Assembly (NCBI RefSeq): GCF_003946045.1
Contig: NZ_RHNW01000004.1
Coordinates: 151,931 to 215,930, forward strand
DNA: 64,000 nucleotides
Direction: 5' to 3'
DNA from: Levilactobacillus mulengensis
GTDB lineage: Bacteria; Bacillota; Bacilli; Lactobacillales; Lactobacillaceae
A program made the position numbers and the translations under genes. How positions within the stretch are numbered: position 1 is the stretch's first letter; each line of letters begins with the position of its first letter. This document shows positions 18,449 through 26,561 of the stretch, piece by piece. The notes below the pieces were generated by a model. It worked only from the letters and a program-made list of their open reading frames with translations. It was not told where the DNA came from and ran no database searches.

Positions 18449-18692
18449 ATTAAATTTTGTCGCGGTTGTGGACCAGCTTAGCCGGAGGAGGACAGGACGG
18501 AGCCAGCTGTGGCGACGGTGTTGGCTGGGGTTCTTTCCCAGCCTACAGCGTGGGACAATCTTTGAGACGTGAACTTCGGCTCAAAGTTGAGGTGGAAGCC
18601 TGCCTCATAGGCTGGAACCGGCCCCATAGCAGGCGGAGCTCCTGGCAGCCGCAGGCGACCTGGTCCCGACAACGGCAACATAAAATTTAATG
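18449..18692 (-). repeat. Type 2 element, reverse copy
   Basis: Outer arms ATTAAATTTTGT (18449-18460) and ACATAAAATTTAAT (18678-18691). Inside are GGCTGGG/CCCAGCC, CTTTGAGACG...GGCTCAAAG and AGCCTGCCTCATAGGCTG hairpins. It ends directly at the -35 box of the downstream ABC operon. Confidence 0.8.
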
Positions 18693-18720
18693 TTGACAAT
18701 TCCCCAAGAACCGTTATAGT
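18693..18720 (+). promoter_or_regulatory. Promoter of the ABC transporter/GntR operon
   Basis: TTGACA (18693-18698) and TATAGT (18715-18720) with a 16-base spacer, 49 bases before the ATG. Confidence 0.65.
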
Positions 18721-18769
18721 TAATTACACAAGTAACTAACCAACAGACTAATGAGTGGGGGAATTTAAC

Positions 18770-19528
18770 ATGACAACAAACACAGTGGTCAGCGTCAGTG
18801 GCCTAGAAAAAACGTATGGTAAAGCAAACGAACGGCAGTACACCGCCTTGAAAGGCCTGAACTTCACCGTCGATTCCGGGGAATTCGTCGGCATCATGGG
18901 GGCGTCTGGGTCCGGGAAGACGACGCTGTTGAATATGCTGTCCACATTGGATACGCCAACCAAGGGGGATGTGGTGGTCAACGGCCATGACGTCACTAAG
19001 ATGCGCGGTAACCAGCTCGCGGATTTTCGGGCGCAGGAAGTCGGCTTTATTTTCCAAGACTTCAACCTGCTGGAGAGCTTGACGGCCGAAGAAAATATTG
19101 GTCTGCCACTGGCCTTGAAGGGCACGCCATCCAAGGTGATGGATCAGGCGATTCACGAGGTGGCCGAGACGCTGTCGATTGCAGACTTATTGCAAAAGTA
19201 TCCTGCCGAACTCTCCGGGGGCCAGAAGCAGCGGGTCGCCGCTGCCCGGGCCATCGTTCACCACCCCGCCATTTTAATGGGGGATGAACCGACCGGGGCG
19301 TTGGATTCGACCAGTGCCCGGGAACTGCTGGACCTGTTGACGACCATCAACGAACAACAAAAGATGTCCGTCCTCTTGGTCACGCATGATCCGTTCTCTG
19401 CCAGTTTCTGCCAACGCATCCTGTTCATCAAGGACGGGCAGATTGGCTCCGAGTTACGCCGCGGCGACCAGGACCGGAGCACCTTTTATCAGGGGATTTT
19501 GACCGAATTAGGCACGTTTAACGAGTAG
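18770..19528 (+). CDS. ABC transporter ATP-binding protein (BceA-like)
   Basis: The start is ATG 18770, with GTGGGGGAA upstream. The 252-residue ATPase has Walker A GASGSGKTT, Q-loop FQDFNLL, signature LSGGQKQR and Walker B ILMGDEPTGALD. This is the MacB/LolD-like class of ATPases that pair with FtsX-type permeases such as BceB. It is co-transcribed with the permease 11 bases downstream. Bce-type systems usually confer peptide antibiotic resistance together with a two-component system. No kinase or response regulator is here; a GntR regulator follows instead. Confidence 0.9.
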   Translation: MTTNTVVSVSGLEKTYGKANERQYTALKGLNFTVDSGEFVGIMGASGSGKTTLLNMLSTLDTPTKGDVVVNGHDVTKMRGNQLADFRAQEVGFIFQDFNLLESLTAEENIGLPLALKGTPSKVMDQAIHEVAETLSIADLLQKYPAELSGGQKQRVAAARAIVHHPAILMGDEPTGALDSTSARELLDLLTTINEQQKMSVLLVTHDPFSASFCQRILFIKDGQIGSELRRGDQDRSTFYQGILTELGTFNE

Positions 19529-19539
19529 GGGGACGCACG

Positions 19540-21354
19540 ATGTTAGGAAAATTAGCTTTAGCCGGGATTAAGAACCGGCGGCGAGACTATCTGGTCTTGC
19601 TGGCGGGTCTGACTATGTCGGCCGCCATCTTTTACATGTTCGCCAATCTGGCAACGAACCAGGCCTTTCTGAAGGCCAACGCCGCCATTTCCTCTGCCAA
19701 CGTGATTTTCGGCTTCGGGGCGGTCCTGTTGATTCTGATCACCGTGGTCTACATCATGTATGCCAACAGTTTCCTGCTGAGCATGCGGCAACACGATTAC
19801 GGGCTGTTCATGATGCTCGGGGCCACGCGTAAACGGGTCGGCGAACTCGTCTTCCTGGAAACGTTGATTCTGGGAACCATTGCGACGGCGATTGGATTGG
19901 GCTTAGGATTATTGATGAGTAAATTCCTAGTGGGCTTCCTGCTAAATATGCTGGGGTTACACCTGAGCCATTTGACGGCAGTCTACGTCCCAGCCATCGT
20001 GGCCACGGGCGTACTCTACGTGGGGTTGTTCATTCTGGCGTCTCTGTTTAACCTGATCAAGCTGACGCGGACCACCGTGTTGAAATTGTTGCACAGCGAT
20101 GAACTGGCCAACCAGCCGAAGGTCAAGCCGTTTCGACAAATGGTCCAGGGCGTGCTGGGAGTTGTCTTCCTGGCTGCCGGCTACTGGGCACTGGCGTCTA
20201 TCAAGGCCCTTCAGTTGGCGGCGATTCCGATTGCGCTGGTCACGATTACGTTGGGGACCTACCTGTTGTTCCGAGCAACCATTTTAATGGTGATTCGGGC
20301 GTTGCGTCACACGGGTTGGGCCAAGAAACATTTGAACGGCTTCCTATTAGGACAATTAAACTTCCGGGTCCACAATTACACGCGAATGTTAACGATTGTC
20401 TCACTGCTCTTTGCCATGGCCTTGGGTGCGATTACCGTCGGCTCCGGGTATCACCGCCAATTGCCGATGATGGCCGAGAAGATTGGCACGTACACGGTTG
20501 CTGTGCATGACAAAAATGCCCGCGAGCAAAAGCTGATCGACCAGCTACACATCGCCCATCAGGCGACCTACACGCAAAAGCGTCAGGGCAAGACGGTGTA
20601 TTACAACGCCAGTGAATTAGCGCAAACGCCAGTTGAACTGCGGGCGTACAGCAATTCCGGCAACATGAACGATCAGAAACTTTACACGGAATCCTTAAAA
20701 AAATTCAAGAAATCTGGCATCAGTGATTTAGACTTTCTCAGCTTAGCCTTGGGCAAGGTGGGGGCCTACTCACCGAAAATCTTGACGGCCAAGCAGTTCG
20801 CTAAACAATCCGGCAAGGTGGTCACGGTCACCACGGTGCGAGTCAAGAACCTGCAACAGGACCTGCCAGCGCTGAAGAAGCTGAACCAGCTGGAAACGGC
20901 GCGTTTCAGCCAACCGGGCACCATGACGGTCGGCAACTACCAGAACTATGAAATGATGTTAGCCTTCTTCGGGGGATTAGAGTTTATCGGCTACTTTCTG
21001 GGAATCGCCTTCCTGGCCATGCTGGCGTCCTGCCTGATGTTCAAGATTCTCTCGGGGGCCCCCGGCGACCAACGGCGTTACCGCATGCTGTACAAGGTAG
21101 GGGTGCGCCAAAGCTTGATGCGCCACGGCATTGCAAAAGAAATTGGGATTTTATTCCTGATTCCTGGTATCATGGGAGTAATCGATGTTTTGTTCGGGCT
21201 ACAAATGTTTAAGCCACTGATGGCTGCGCCGATGAGTCCTTATCTGGGAATTGGCAGTACCTTCCTGATTTTTATCGGGCTATACGCCATTTACTACCTC
21301 ATCACGCTGGCCCTGTACTGGCGCATCGTGTTGCCACAAGCACCGAACGACTAG
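19540..21354 (+). CDS. FtsX-family ABC permease (BceB-like)
   Basis: This 604-residue permease has the BceB layout: one N-terminal helix, helices grouped 1+3+..., a large extracellular domain of about 160 residues (about 307-468) between the later helices, and a C-terminal group of three helices. The FtsX-like segment FLLSMRQHDYGLFMMLGATRKRVGELVFLE is recognisable in the first half. It is probably involved in peptide antibiotic sensing or removal from the cell surface, together with the preceding ATPase. It is slightly shorter than typical BceB (about 640-660 residues). Confidence 0.85.
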   Translation: MLGKLALAGIKNRRRDYLVLLAGLTMSAAIFYMFANLATNQAFLKANAAISSANVIFGFGAVLLILITVVYIMYANSFLLSMRQHDYGLFMMLGATRKRVGELVFLETLILGTIATAIGLGLGLLMSKFLVGFLLNMLGLHLSHLTAVYVPAIVATGVLYVGLFILASLFNLIKLTRTTVLKLLHSDELANQPKVKPFRQMVQGVLGVVFLAAGYWALASIKALQLAAIPIALVTITLGTYLLFRATILMVIRALRHTGWAKKHLNGFLLGQLNFRVHNYTRMLTIVSLLFAMALGAITVGSGYHRQLPMMAEKIGTYTVAVHDKNAREQKLIDQLHIAHQATYTQKRQGKTVYYNASELAQTPVELRAYSNSGNMNDQKLYTESLKKFKKSGISDLDFLSLALGKVGAYSPKILTAKQFAKQSGKVVTVTTVRVKNLQQDLPALKKLNQLETARFSQPGTMTVGNYQNYEMMLAFFGGLEFIGYFLGIAFLAMLASCLMFKILSGAPGDQRRYRMLYKVGVRQSLMRHGIAKEIGILFLIPGIMGVIDVLFGLQMFKPLMAAPMSPYLGIGSTFLIFIGLYAIYYLITLALYWRIVLPQAPND

Positions 21355-21390
21355 TGACGAAATGCACGTCAAAAGAATGTGGGAAATTGT

Positions 21391-21759
21391 ATGAATTTTA
21401 ACTTTGATAGTCCGGAACCGATTTACCTGCAGGTGGCCGAGCAGATGGAAGACGCCATCTTTACCGGCATTTACCAGGCAGGTGAACAGGTCCCGTCGAC
21501 GACTGAGATGTCCAAAGAATTTCATATCAATCCGGCGACTGCCTTGAAGGGCATGAACCGCCTAGTAACGGCGGGGATGATTGAAAAACGCCGGGGGCTG
21601 GGGATGTTCGTCACGCCGGCAGCCGAGAGCATGATCCGCGAAAAGCGCCGTGCAGAGTTCTCGGACCGCTACGTGGCGGGATTCACCAGTGAGGCCAAGA
21701 AGCTCAACCTGTCGGAAGACGAGTTGATTGCCATGGTCAAACGGAGTTATGAAAGTTAA
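21391..21759 (+). CDS. GntR family regulator (YtrA-like)
   Basis: The likely start is ATG 21391; the in-frame GTG at 21379 overlaps the only purine-rich region. The 122-residue protein has the winged helix (IYLQVAEQMEDAIFTG, QVPSTTEMSKEFHINPATALKGMNRL) followed by a short helical tail, as in YtrA-type regulators. It is the third gene of the operon, 36 bases after the permease, and would auto-regulate the transporter. This placement at the 3' end contrasts with the second GntR/ABC operon at 44.8 kb, where the regulator is first. Confidence 0.87.
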   Translation: MNFNFDSPEPIYLQVAEQMEDAIFTGIYQAGEQVPSTTEMSKEFHINPATALKGMNRLVTAGMIEKRRGLGMFVTPAAESMIREKRRAEFSDRYVAGFTSEAKKLNLSEDELIAMVKRSYES

Positions 21760-21771
21760 CGTCCTAACCGC

Positions 21772-21816
21772 AAAAGTCGTCAACCGCTGAATGAATCGGT
21801 GGTTGGCGACTTTTTT
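21772..21816 (+). terminator. Intrinsic terminator of the ABC/GntR operon
   Basis: AAAAGTCGTCAACC pairs with GGTTGGCGACTTTT and is followed by T residues. Confidence 0.85.
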
Positions 21817-21958
21817 GGCTGGCGTCAGAATAAGCGCCTTGCCACTTTGACACTACCTATTTGTAAGCAAAGTCGTTTACTTTCAGGAGAAGTAGGCGTA
21901 TAAATAATTGTGTGCAATATGATTGTGGCAATGAATCAGAGAAAAGAGGCAGCTGATA

Positions 21959-22363
21959 ATGAAAATAACAATTAAAGATGCGGCAAAAGCTTATTTAGCT
22001 GACAACGTACAGCCCGAGACGGTGCTGCTGTTGACGTTGGATGATGGGTCCAACCAGTATTCTACGTTGGGCGGAAGCTGTGCCATTGGCGACAAGTTCC
22101 AGTTTGTTGCCCTGACCCAGCCGGACCCCAAGTACAGCATGCCTGTTGAAAATGACGCCGGCCTGAATCTGTGGACCAATGCCGATACGGAACTGTACCT
22201 GAACAACGGCCTGATTCTGGACCGGGTCTTCAACCAGCTTTCTCTGCGTGATGACACGGGCATCCTCGACAGTGCCGTTGGGATGATTACCTACACGGCC
22301 ACAGAAAAATCCGACTTAGATTTGAAGAAAGAAATGCAAACGTTAGGCACCCGAATCTGCTAG
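21959..22363 (+). CDS. HesB-like iron-sulfur cluster biosynthesis family protein
   Basis: This 134-residue protein starts MKITIKDAAKAYLADN and has the beta-rich fold pattern typical of the HesB/IscA-like proteins of lactobacilli (VLLLTLDDGSN, YLNNGLILD, GMITYTA). The conserved three-cysteine motif of IscA is not present. There is one Cys (GGSCAIGD) and a C-terminal RIC, so a canonical cluster-carrier role is doubtful. It stands alone with its own terminator. The assignment rests on overall resemblance and is moderate. Confidence 0.55.
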   Translation: MKITIKDAAKAYLADNVQPETVLLLTLDDGSNQYSTLGGSCAIGDKFQFVALTQPDPKYSMPVENDAGLNLWTNADTELYLNNGLILDRVFNQLSLRDDTGILDSAVGMITYTATEKSDLDLKKEMQTLGTRIC

Positions 22364-22370
22364 GTGCCGG

Positions 22371-22405
22371 AGCGCTCTCGAGAGTTACTTTCGGGGGCGC
22401 TTTTT
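22371..22405 (+). terminator. Intrinsic terminator of the HesB-like gene
   Basis: AGCGCTCTCGA (22371-22381) pairs, with G-T pairs, to TTCGGGGGCGCT (22390-22401); TTTTT follows. Confidence 0.75.
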
Positions 22406-22565
22406 GCATGCAACCTATCATTTAGGACAACCTGGTCAGGGACTATTGCCAAGTGTCCGGTGAGGCGCGTATACTCAAACTACGTAAAAGTTATGGGAGG
22501 GGATTTTTTTTAGTAAAAACAGTAAAGTTTGGCGACTACTAATCGGACTGCTTAGTTTAGTCTTT

Positions 22566-23888
22566 GTGTTAGTTGTCAGCCAAGCTGCAACACCAGCCAA
22601 GGCGGCCACGCACAACGGGGCTGATTTCACCACCGCGGCTAGTGTCACGAACGGACCGGACTTTAAGCATGCCGATACGGTTGACGTTCAGTACAAATTG
22701 GATTTTGGCAGCACGCCAATACATAGTGGGGACACCATCACGCTGGACTTTCCTGATAATTTAAAGGGGAAAAATCCGGGAGATACCTTTGATGTGACGG
22801 ATGAAACCGGCCAAGTCATCGGGACGGCTGTCGTGTCCGATAAAGGTGTGGTCATTACCATGAACGGCGCACTTGAGGGCAAGACGAATGCAAAATTAAC
22901 GCTGAATATGGCCACCAAGTACCGTTACGATGATTCCGGCGAGAAGGACGTTGTTTTCCCATTGGAAAATAACGGTAGCAGTACCTCCCAGATCAACATC
23001 GTGGAGAACGACGCTAACATGTCCAAGAAGGGGGTCCTGCAAGACGACGGGACCATCAAGTGGACGATCTTAGTTGACCGGCGTGAGATCGAAATGAAGA
23101 ACCTGGACATCAAAGACACAATTGGCGATAACCAAGAACTGATCAAGGGTGTCACCGTCAGCAATGCCCACTGGAACAGCAACACGAGCTATACCCGTGA
23201 AAAGCCAGCCATGACGGAAGGTACGGATTACGATGTAACCTATACCGACAAAGGGTTTGATTTGAAATTTAACGATACTGTAAATAACCTGGTCACGATT
23301 GATTACTACACCAAGGTAACCGACCCTTCACTGATTCATTCCGGCTATAAGTTCCGGAACAATGCCGTGATGAGTTGGGGTGGCGGCACTTCCGGTGGTA
23401 AGAACTCGGAAGAAGCTAACGGGAAAGTTTCCTCTTCTACCGGGAATAGCGGTTCCGGTGGCGGTGACGTCAACGAGACCGACGAAGAGGACCCGGACGA
23501 AGACACCGGGACCATCGATGTTGATGAAGGGACCGAAACGGACGAGGAAGAAGCCGCCCGCGAGGAAGAAGAACAGGAAGCAGAAGAAAAGGAAGAGGCA
23601 GCCAAGGAAGCTGCTAAAGCCAAGAAGAAAGCTGCCAAGAAAGCCGCTGCCAAGAAAGCGGCTGCTAAGAAGGCTGCCGCCGCCAAGGCTAAAGCCGCAG
23701 CTGCCAAACCGGCCGTATCCAAGGCAACCGCAACGCAGACGCCTGGGACCACGACGACCCTGCATCACACGAACGCCAACACCAAGTTACCGCAAACCAA
23801 GGACGCTAATGGCCGTGTTGCCAGCATCCTCGGGGCAACGGTCTTCTTGGCAACGCTGGGTAGTGCTGTGATTCGCCGGCATTTCTAA
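22566..23888 (+). CDS. LPxTG surface protein (adhesin-like) with abnormal translation start
   Basis: From GTG 22566 the product is 440 residues, but that codon lies inside the hydrophobic core of the signal peptide. The frame stays open upstream to 22488 and encodes SKNSKVWRLLIGLLSLV before it, a perfect signal-peptide N terminus. There is no ATG, GTG or TTG in that extension. A strong GGGAGGGG (22495-22502) stands before a run of eight T (22504-22511) where a start codon would be expected. The rest is a collagen/fibrinogen-binding-type beta-sandwich region (residues 15-260), an acidic linker, an Ala/Lys-rich coiled segment, LPQTK and an anchor. Removing one T would put ATG 22493 in frame. 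Confidence 0.75.
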   Translation: MLVVSQAATPAKAATHNGADFTTAASVTNGPDFKHADTVDVQYKLDFGSTPIHSGDTITLDFPDNLKGKNPGDTFDVTDETGQVIGTAVVSDKGVVITMNGALEGKTNAKLTLNMATKYRYDDSGEKDVVFPLENNGSSTSQINIVENDANMSKKGVLQDDGTIKWTILVDRREIEMKNLDIKDTIGDNQELIKGVTVSNAHWNSNTSYTREKPAMTEGTDYDVTYTDKGFDLKFNDTVNNLVTIDYYTKVTDPSLIHSGYKFRNNAVMSWGGGTSGGKNSEEANGKVSSSTGNSGSGGGDVNETDEEDPDEDTGTIDVDEGTETDEEEAAREEEEQEAEEKEEAAKEAAKAKKKAAKKAAAKKAAAKKAAAAKAKAAAAKPAVSKATATQTPGTTTTLHHTNANTKLPQTKDANGRVASILGATVFLATLGSAVIRRHF

Positions 23889-24064
23889 GTTAACTGAGTG
23901 ATTGCTGTGAGACTTGCCGTTGGGTGGGCCTCACTTTTTTGTTGTGGTTAACGGTTGACTGTTCGGCTAGTTTAGCGGTCGAAAGACTGACTCGTCAAGT
24001 GTGGCAAAAGTCACAAGCTCTGCTATACTCGACCTATAAAGAAAACAATGGGGAGGGGAATTTT

Positions 24065-25858
24065 ATGCAACAACTCCGTCAGTACAAACAATTTTGGTTT
24101 GTTATCATTCTAGGAGTCATTGCCTTATGGCTCCAATTTGTGAATCACCAAGCGGGTTATGCACAAATTCTGATTACCGGATTGGGTATTTTACTGGCTC
24201 TACTGATGTTTATTGAGATGGTTAAGACGTTGCGGTCAGGGAAATTTGGGGTGGACCTGCTCGCGATTACCGCGGTTGTTGCCACGTTAGCGGTTGGCGA
24301 ATACTGGGCGGCATTGATTGTTCTGTTGATGCTGACCGGTGGTGACGCGCTGGAAGACTTTGCCGCGCGGCGGGCCAACAGTGAGTTGCAGGAACTCCTT
24401 AATAACTCGCCCCAGTCGGCGCATAAGGCGGATGGTGATACGATTACGGACGTTGCCATCCAGACGGTCGTCGTGGGTGACCGATTGCTGGTTAAACCTG
24501 GCGAGGTCATGCCCGTCGATGGCACGCTAGAGACCGGTCCAACCACGGTCAACGAGTCCTCACTGACCGGTGAAGCCCGGCCAATTGAGAAACAAGCCGG
24601 TGACACCGTCATGTCCGGGAGCGTCAACGGGGAGGCATCGGTCTACCTGATGGCCGACCAGACGGCCGATAACAGTCAGTACCAAAATATTGTGCGGCTG
24701 GTTAAGCAGGCCGAATCACAACCGGCCAAGTTTGTGCGGATGGCCGACCGTTACGCCGTGCCATTTACCCTGCTGGCTTACGTGATTGCGGGAATTGCCT
24801 GGTATCTGTCCGGCGATCCTGTCCGGTTGGCGGAAGTGTTGGTTGTGGCCTCACCGTGTCCCCTGATTCTGGCGGCGCCGATTGCCCTGATTTCGGGGAT
24901 GAGCCGGGCCAGTCGAAATGGGATTATCGTTAAAACGGGGACCACATTGGAAAAATTGGCGCAGGTCAAGACGTTTGCGTTTGACAAGACCGGGACCATC
25001 ACCCAAGGAAAATTGGTGGTCGATAAGGTCGTTCCGGTGACGGCTGTGCCAACTGAAACGCTCCTACAATTAGCAGCGAGTGCGGAACAACATTCTGGAC
25101 ACGTGCTGGCGCAATCCTTAGTGGCCGCGAACACCGAACCCCTGCTGGTGGCGACGGACGTGAAGGAAACCACGGCACAAGGGGTCGTGGCCACCATCAA
25201 CGGCCAAGTTGTCCGGGCCGGGAAGGCGTCCTTTGTGACCGATGATCCGGTCAAGAAGCCGGACCAAACGGCGGTTTATGTCTCTGCCGCTGGGGTCTAT
25301 CAGGGTTACGTGAGTTTCAGTGATCAGGTCCGGCCGGAAGCGGCCCAGACCATGACCGACCTGCATCATCTGGGCGTCGGCAACCTCCTCATGATTTCCG
25401 GGGACCGCGAACCGATTGCCAAACAGATTGCGGGTGAAGTCGGGATCGACCAAATTCACGCCGAATGTTTGCCAGCGGATAAGATTCAGGTGTTGGCGGA
25501 CTTACCCGCGGAACACCGGCCAGTTGCCATGGTCGGTGACGGGATCAACGATGCGCCATCCTTAGCGACCGCCGATGTCGGTATCGCCATGGGGGCACAC
25601 GGAGCCACCGCGGCCAGTGAATCCGCTGATGCGGTTGTCCTGAAGGATGACTTGACGCGGGTCAGCACGGCCCGGGCGATTGCCCACGATACCATGCGGG
25701 TCGCCAAACAAGCCGTGATGATTGGGATTATCATCTGTACGGTCCTGATGCTGATTGCCAGTTTCGGGGTCATTCCAGCCATCATTGGGGCGGTGTTCCA
25801 GGAAGTGGTGGATACGGTCACCATCCTCTACGCCCTTCGCGCCCGGACTGACCGGTAA
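24065..25858 (+). CDS. Heavy-metal translocating P1B-type ATPase
   Basis: The start is ATG 24065, after GGGGAGGGG; the longer in-frame start at 23924 has no ribosome binding site. The 597-residue protein has the actuator motif TGEARP (near 165), the membrane metal motif SPCPL (near 263), the phosphorylation motif DKTGT (near 306) and GDGINDAP (near 490). No N-terminal HMA metal-binding domain is present. SPC rather than CPC is the hallmark of P1B-4-like pumps (Co, Fe or Zn efflux). The last helix has FQEVVDTVTILYALR, not the HEGG motif of that class, so the metal is uncertain. Upstream lies the fourth surface protein, downstream a repeat cluster and the multicopper oxidase. Confidence 0.87.
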   Translation: MQQLRQYKQFWFVIILGVIALWLQFVNHQAGYAQILITGLGILLALLMFIEMVKTLRSGKFGVDLLAITAVVATLAVGEYWAALIVLLMLTGGDALEDFAARRANSELQELLNNSPQSAHKADGDTITDVAIQTVVVGDRLLVKPGEVMPVDGTLETGPTTVNESSLTGEARPIEKQAGDTVMSGSVNGEASVYLMADQTADNSQYQNIVRLVKQAESQPAKFVRMADRYAVPFTLLAYVIAGIAWYLSGDPVRLAEVLVVASPCPLILAAPIALISGMSRASRNGIIVKTGTTLEKLAQVKTFAFDKTGTITQGKLVVDKVVPVTAVPTETLLQLAASAEQHSGHVLAQSLVAANTEPLLVATDVKETTAQGVVATINGQVVRAGKASFVTDDPVKKPDQTAVYVSAAGVYQGYVSFSDQVRPEAAQTMTDLHHLGVGNLLMISGDREPIAKQIAGEVGIDQIHAECLPADKIQVLADLPAEHRPVAMVGDGINDAPSLATADVGIAMGAHGATAASESADAVVLKDDLTRVSTARAIAHDTMRVAKQAVMIGIIICTVLMLIASFGVIPAIIGAVFQEVVDTVTILYALRARTDR

Positions 25859-25869
25859 CGTTTGCTTCG

Positions 25870-26325
25870 CCTGCGGTGGTTTAAGCAGGCTAACCCAAGG
25901 GGACCGGCTGAAGCCAAAGAGCGGTCTTCAGCCTCATTTCCAAGCCTCATAAAAGGCATGAGTCTTGAAAATGTCCATGGTGTAAGGCCGAGGAAAACGC
26001 TCGGTCTAACGCCATTTTCATGGGTAAGCAGACTTAACCACCTCCGGCTAACGTTCCGGGTCAGTCGCTTGTTCCAGTTGTTGATTGGGGTGGTTGGAAT
26101 TGAAATCTTAGAATCATCGACCTAACACCATCGACACGGGATTCCATAGGGACTCACCTCCGGCTACCGTTACCGTTCAGTCGTTTGTTCCAGTTGTCTG
26201 ACTTGATGTAGCAATGTCCATGGTGTAAGGCCGAGAAAAACGCTCGGTCTAACGCCATTTTCATGGTTAAGCCTGCTTAACCACCTCCGGCTACCGTTAC
26301 CGTTCAGCCGTCTGTTCCAGCTGTT
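25870..26325 (+). repeat. Type 4 repeat cluster (one full and one to two partial copies)
   Basis: Copy a (about 25878-26078) has outer stem GGTTTAAGCAGGCT with AGCAGACTTAACC. It also has the type 1 hairpin CTGAAGCCAAAGAGCGGTCT, a CAAGCCTCAT/ATGAGTCTTG hairpin and GGCCGAG/CGCTCGG. Copy b repeats the part beginning AATGTCCATGGTGTAAGGCC at 26213-26325. A third fragment CACCTCCGGCTACCGTTACC lies at 26155. This fills most of the 703-base gap after the P-type ATPase. Confidence 0.75.
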
Positions 26326-26403
26326 CCAGTTGTGAAAAACTAGATAGCTGACGGGCTGTTCTTTTAGGAATCGCCTTTTACAAATAATTTAATAACACAA
26401 ACG

Positions 26404-26437
26404 AAGCATCTAGACGGAACTGGTCTGGGTGCTTTTT
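26404..26437 (+). terminator. Intrinsic terminator
   Basis: AGCATCTAGAC pairs with GTCTGGGTGCT (with one G-T), then TTTTT. It lies downstream of the P-type ATPase and the repeat cluster. Confidence 0.65.
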
Positions 26438-26561
26438 CATTTGCTAACGGTTTCTCGGGGTGGAACGTGGCGTTCGTGAGTGGAGACTTTTTCTTCCTTC
26501 GTGAATGCGGTATCATTGAGACAGATACATTTGCTTAAATAATCGAAGAGGAGTCCGAAAA

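Noticed and set aside
18457..18690. Open frames inside palindromic elements (for example 10409-10663, 18457-18690, 34315-34509, 44516-44782, 59472-59696)
   Set aside because: They fall inside the repeats on one strand, with no ribosome binding sites; sequence conservation follows the stems, not a reading frame.
17671..18769. Insertion sequence remnant in the long gap
   Set aside because: No transposase fragments are seen; the gap is explained by three palindromic elements and a promoter.
23924..24064. Long N-terminal extension of the P-type ATPase from 23924
   Set aside because: It overlaps the promoter region, lacks a ribosome binding site and has no HMA motif; ATG 24065 has GGGGAGGGG upstream.
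25870..26325. CRISPR array
   Set aside because: The repeats are long, self-complementary, only two to three in number and not separated by uniform spacers; no cas genes are present.
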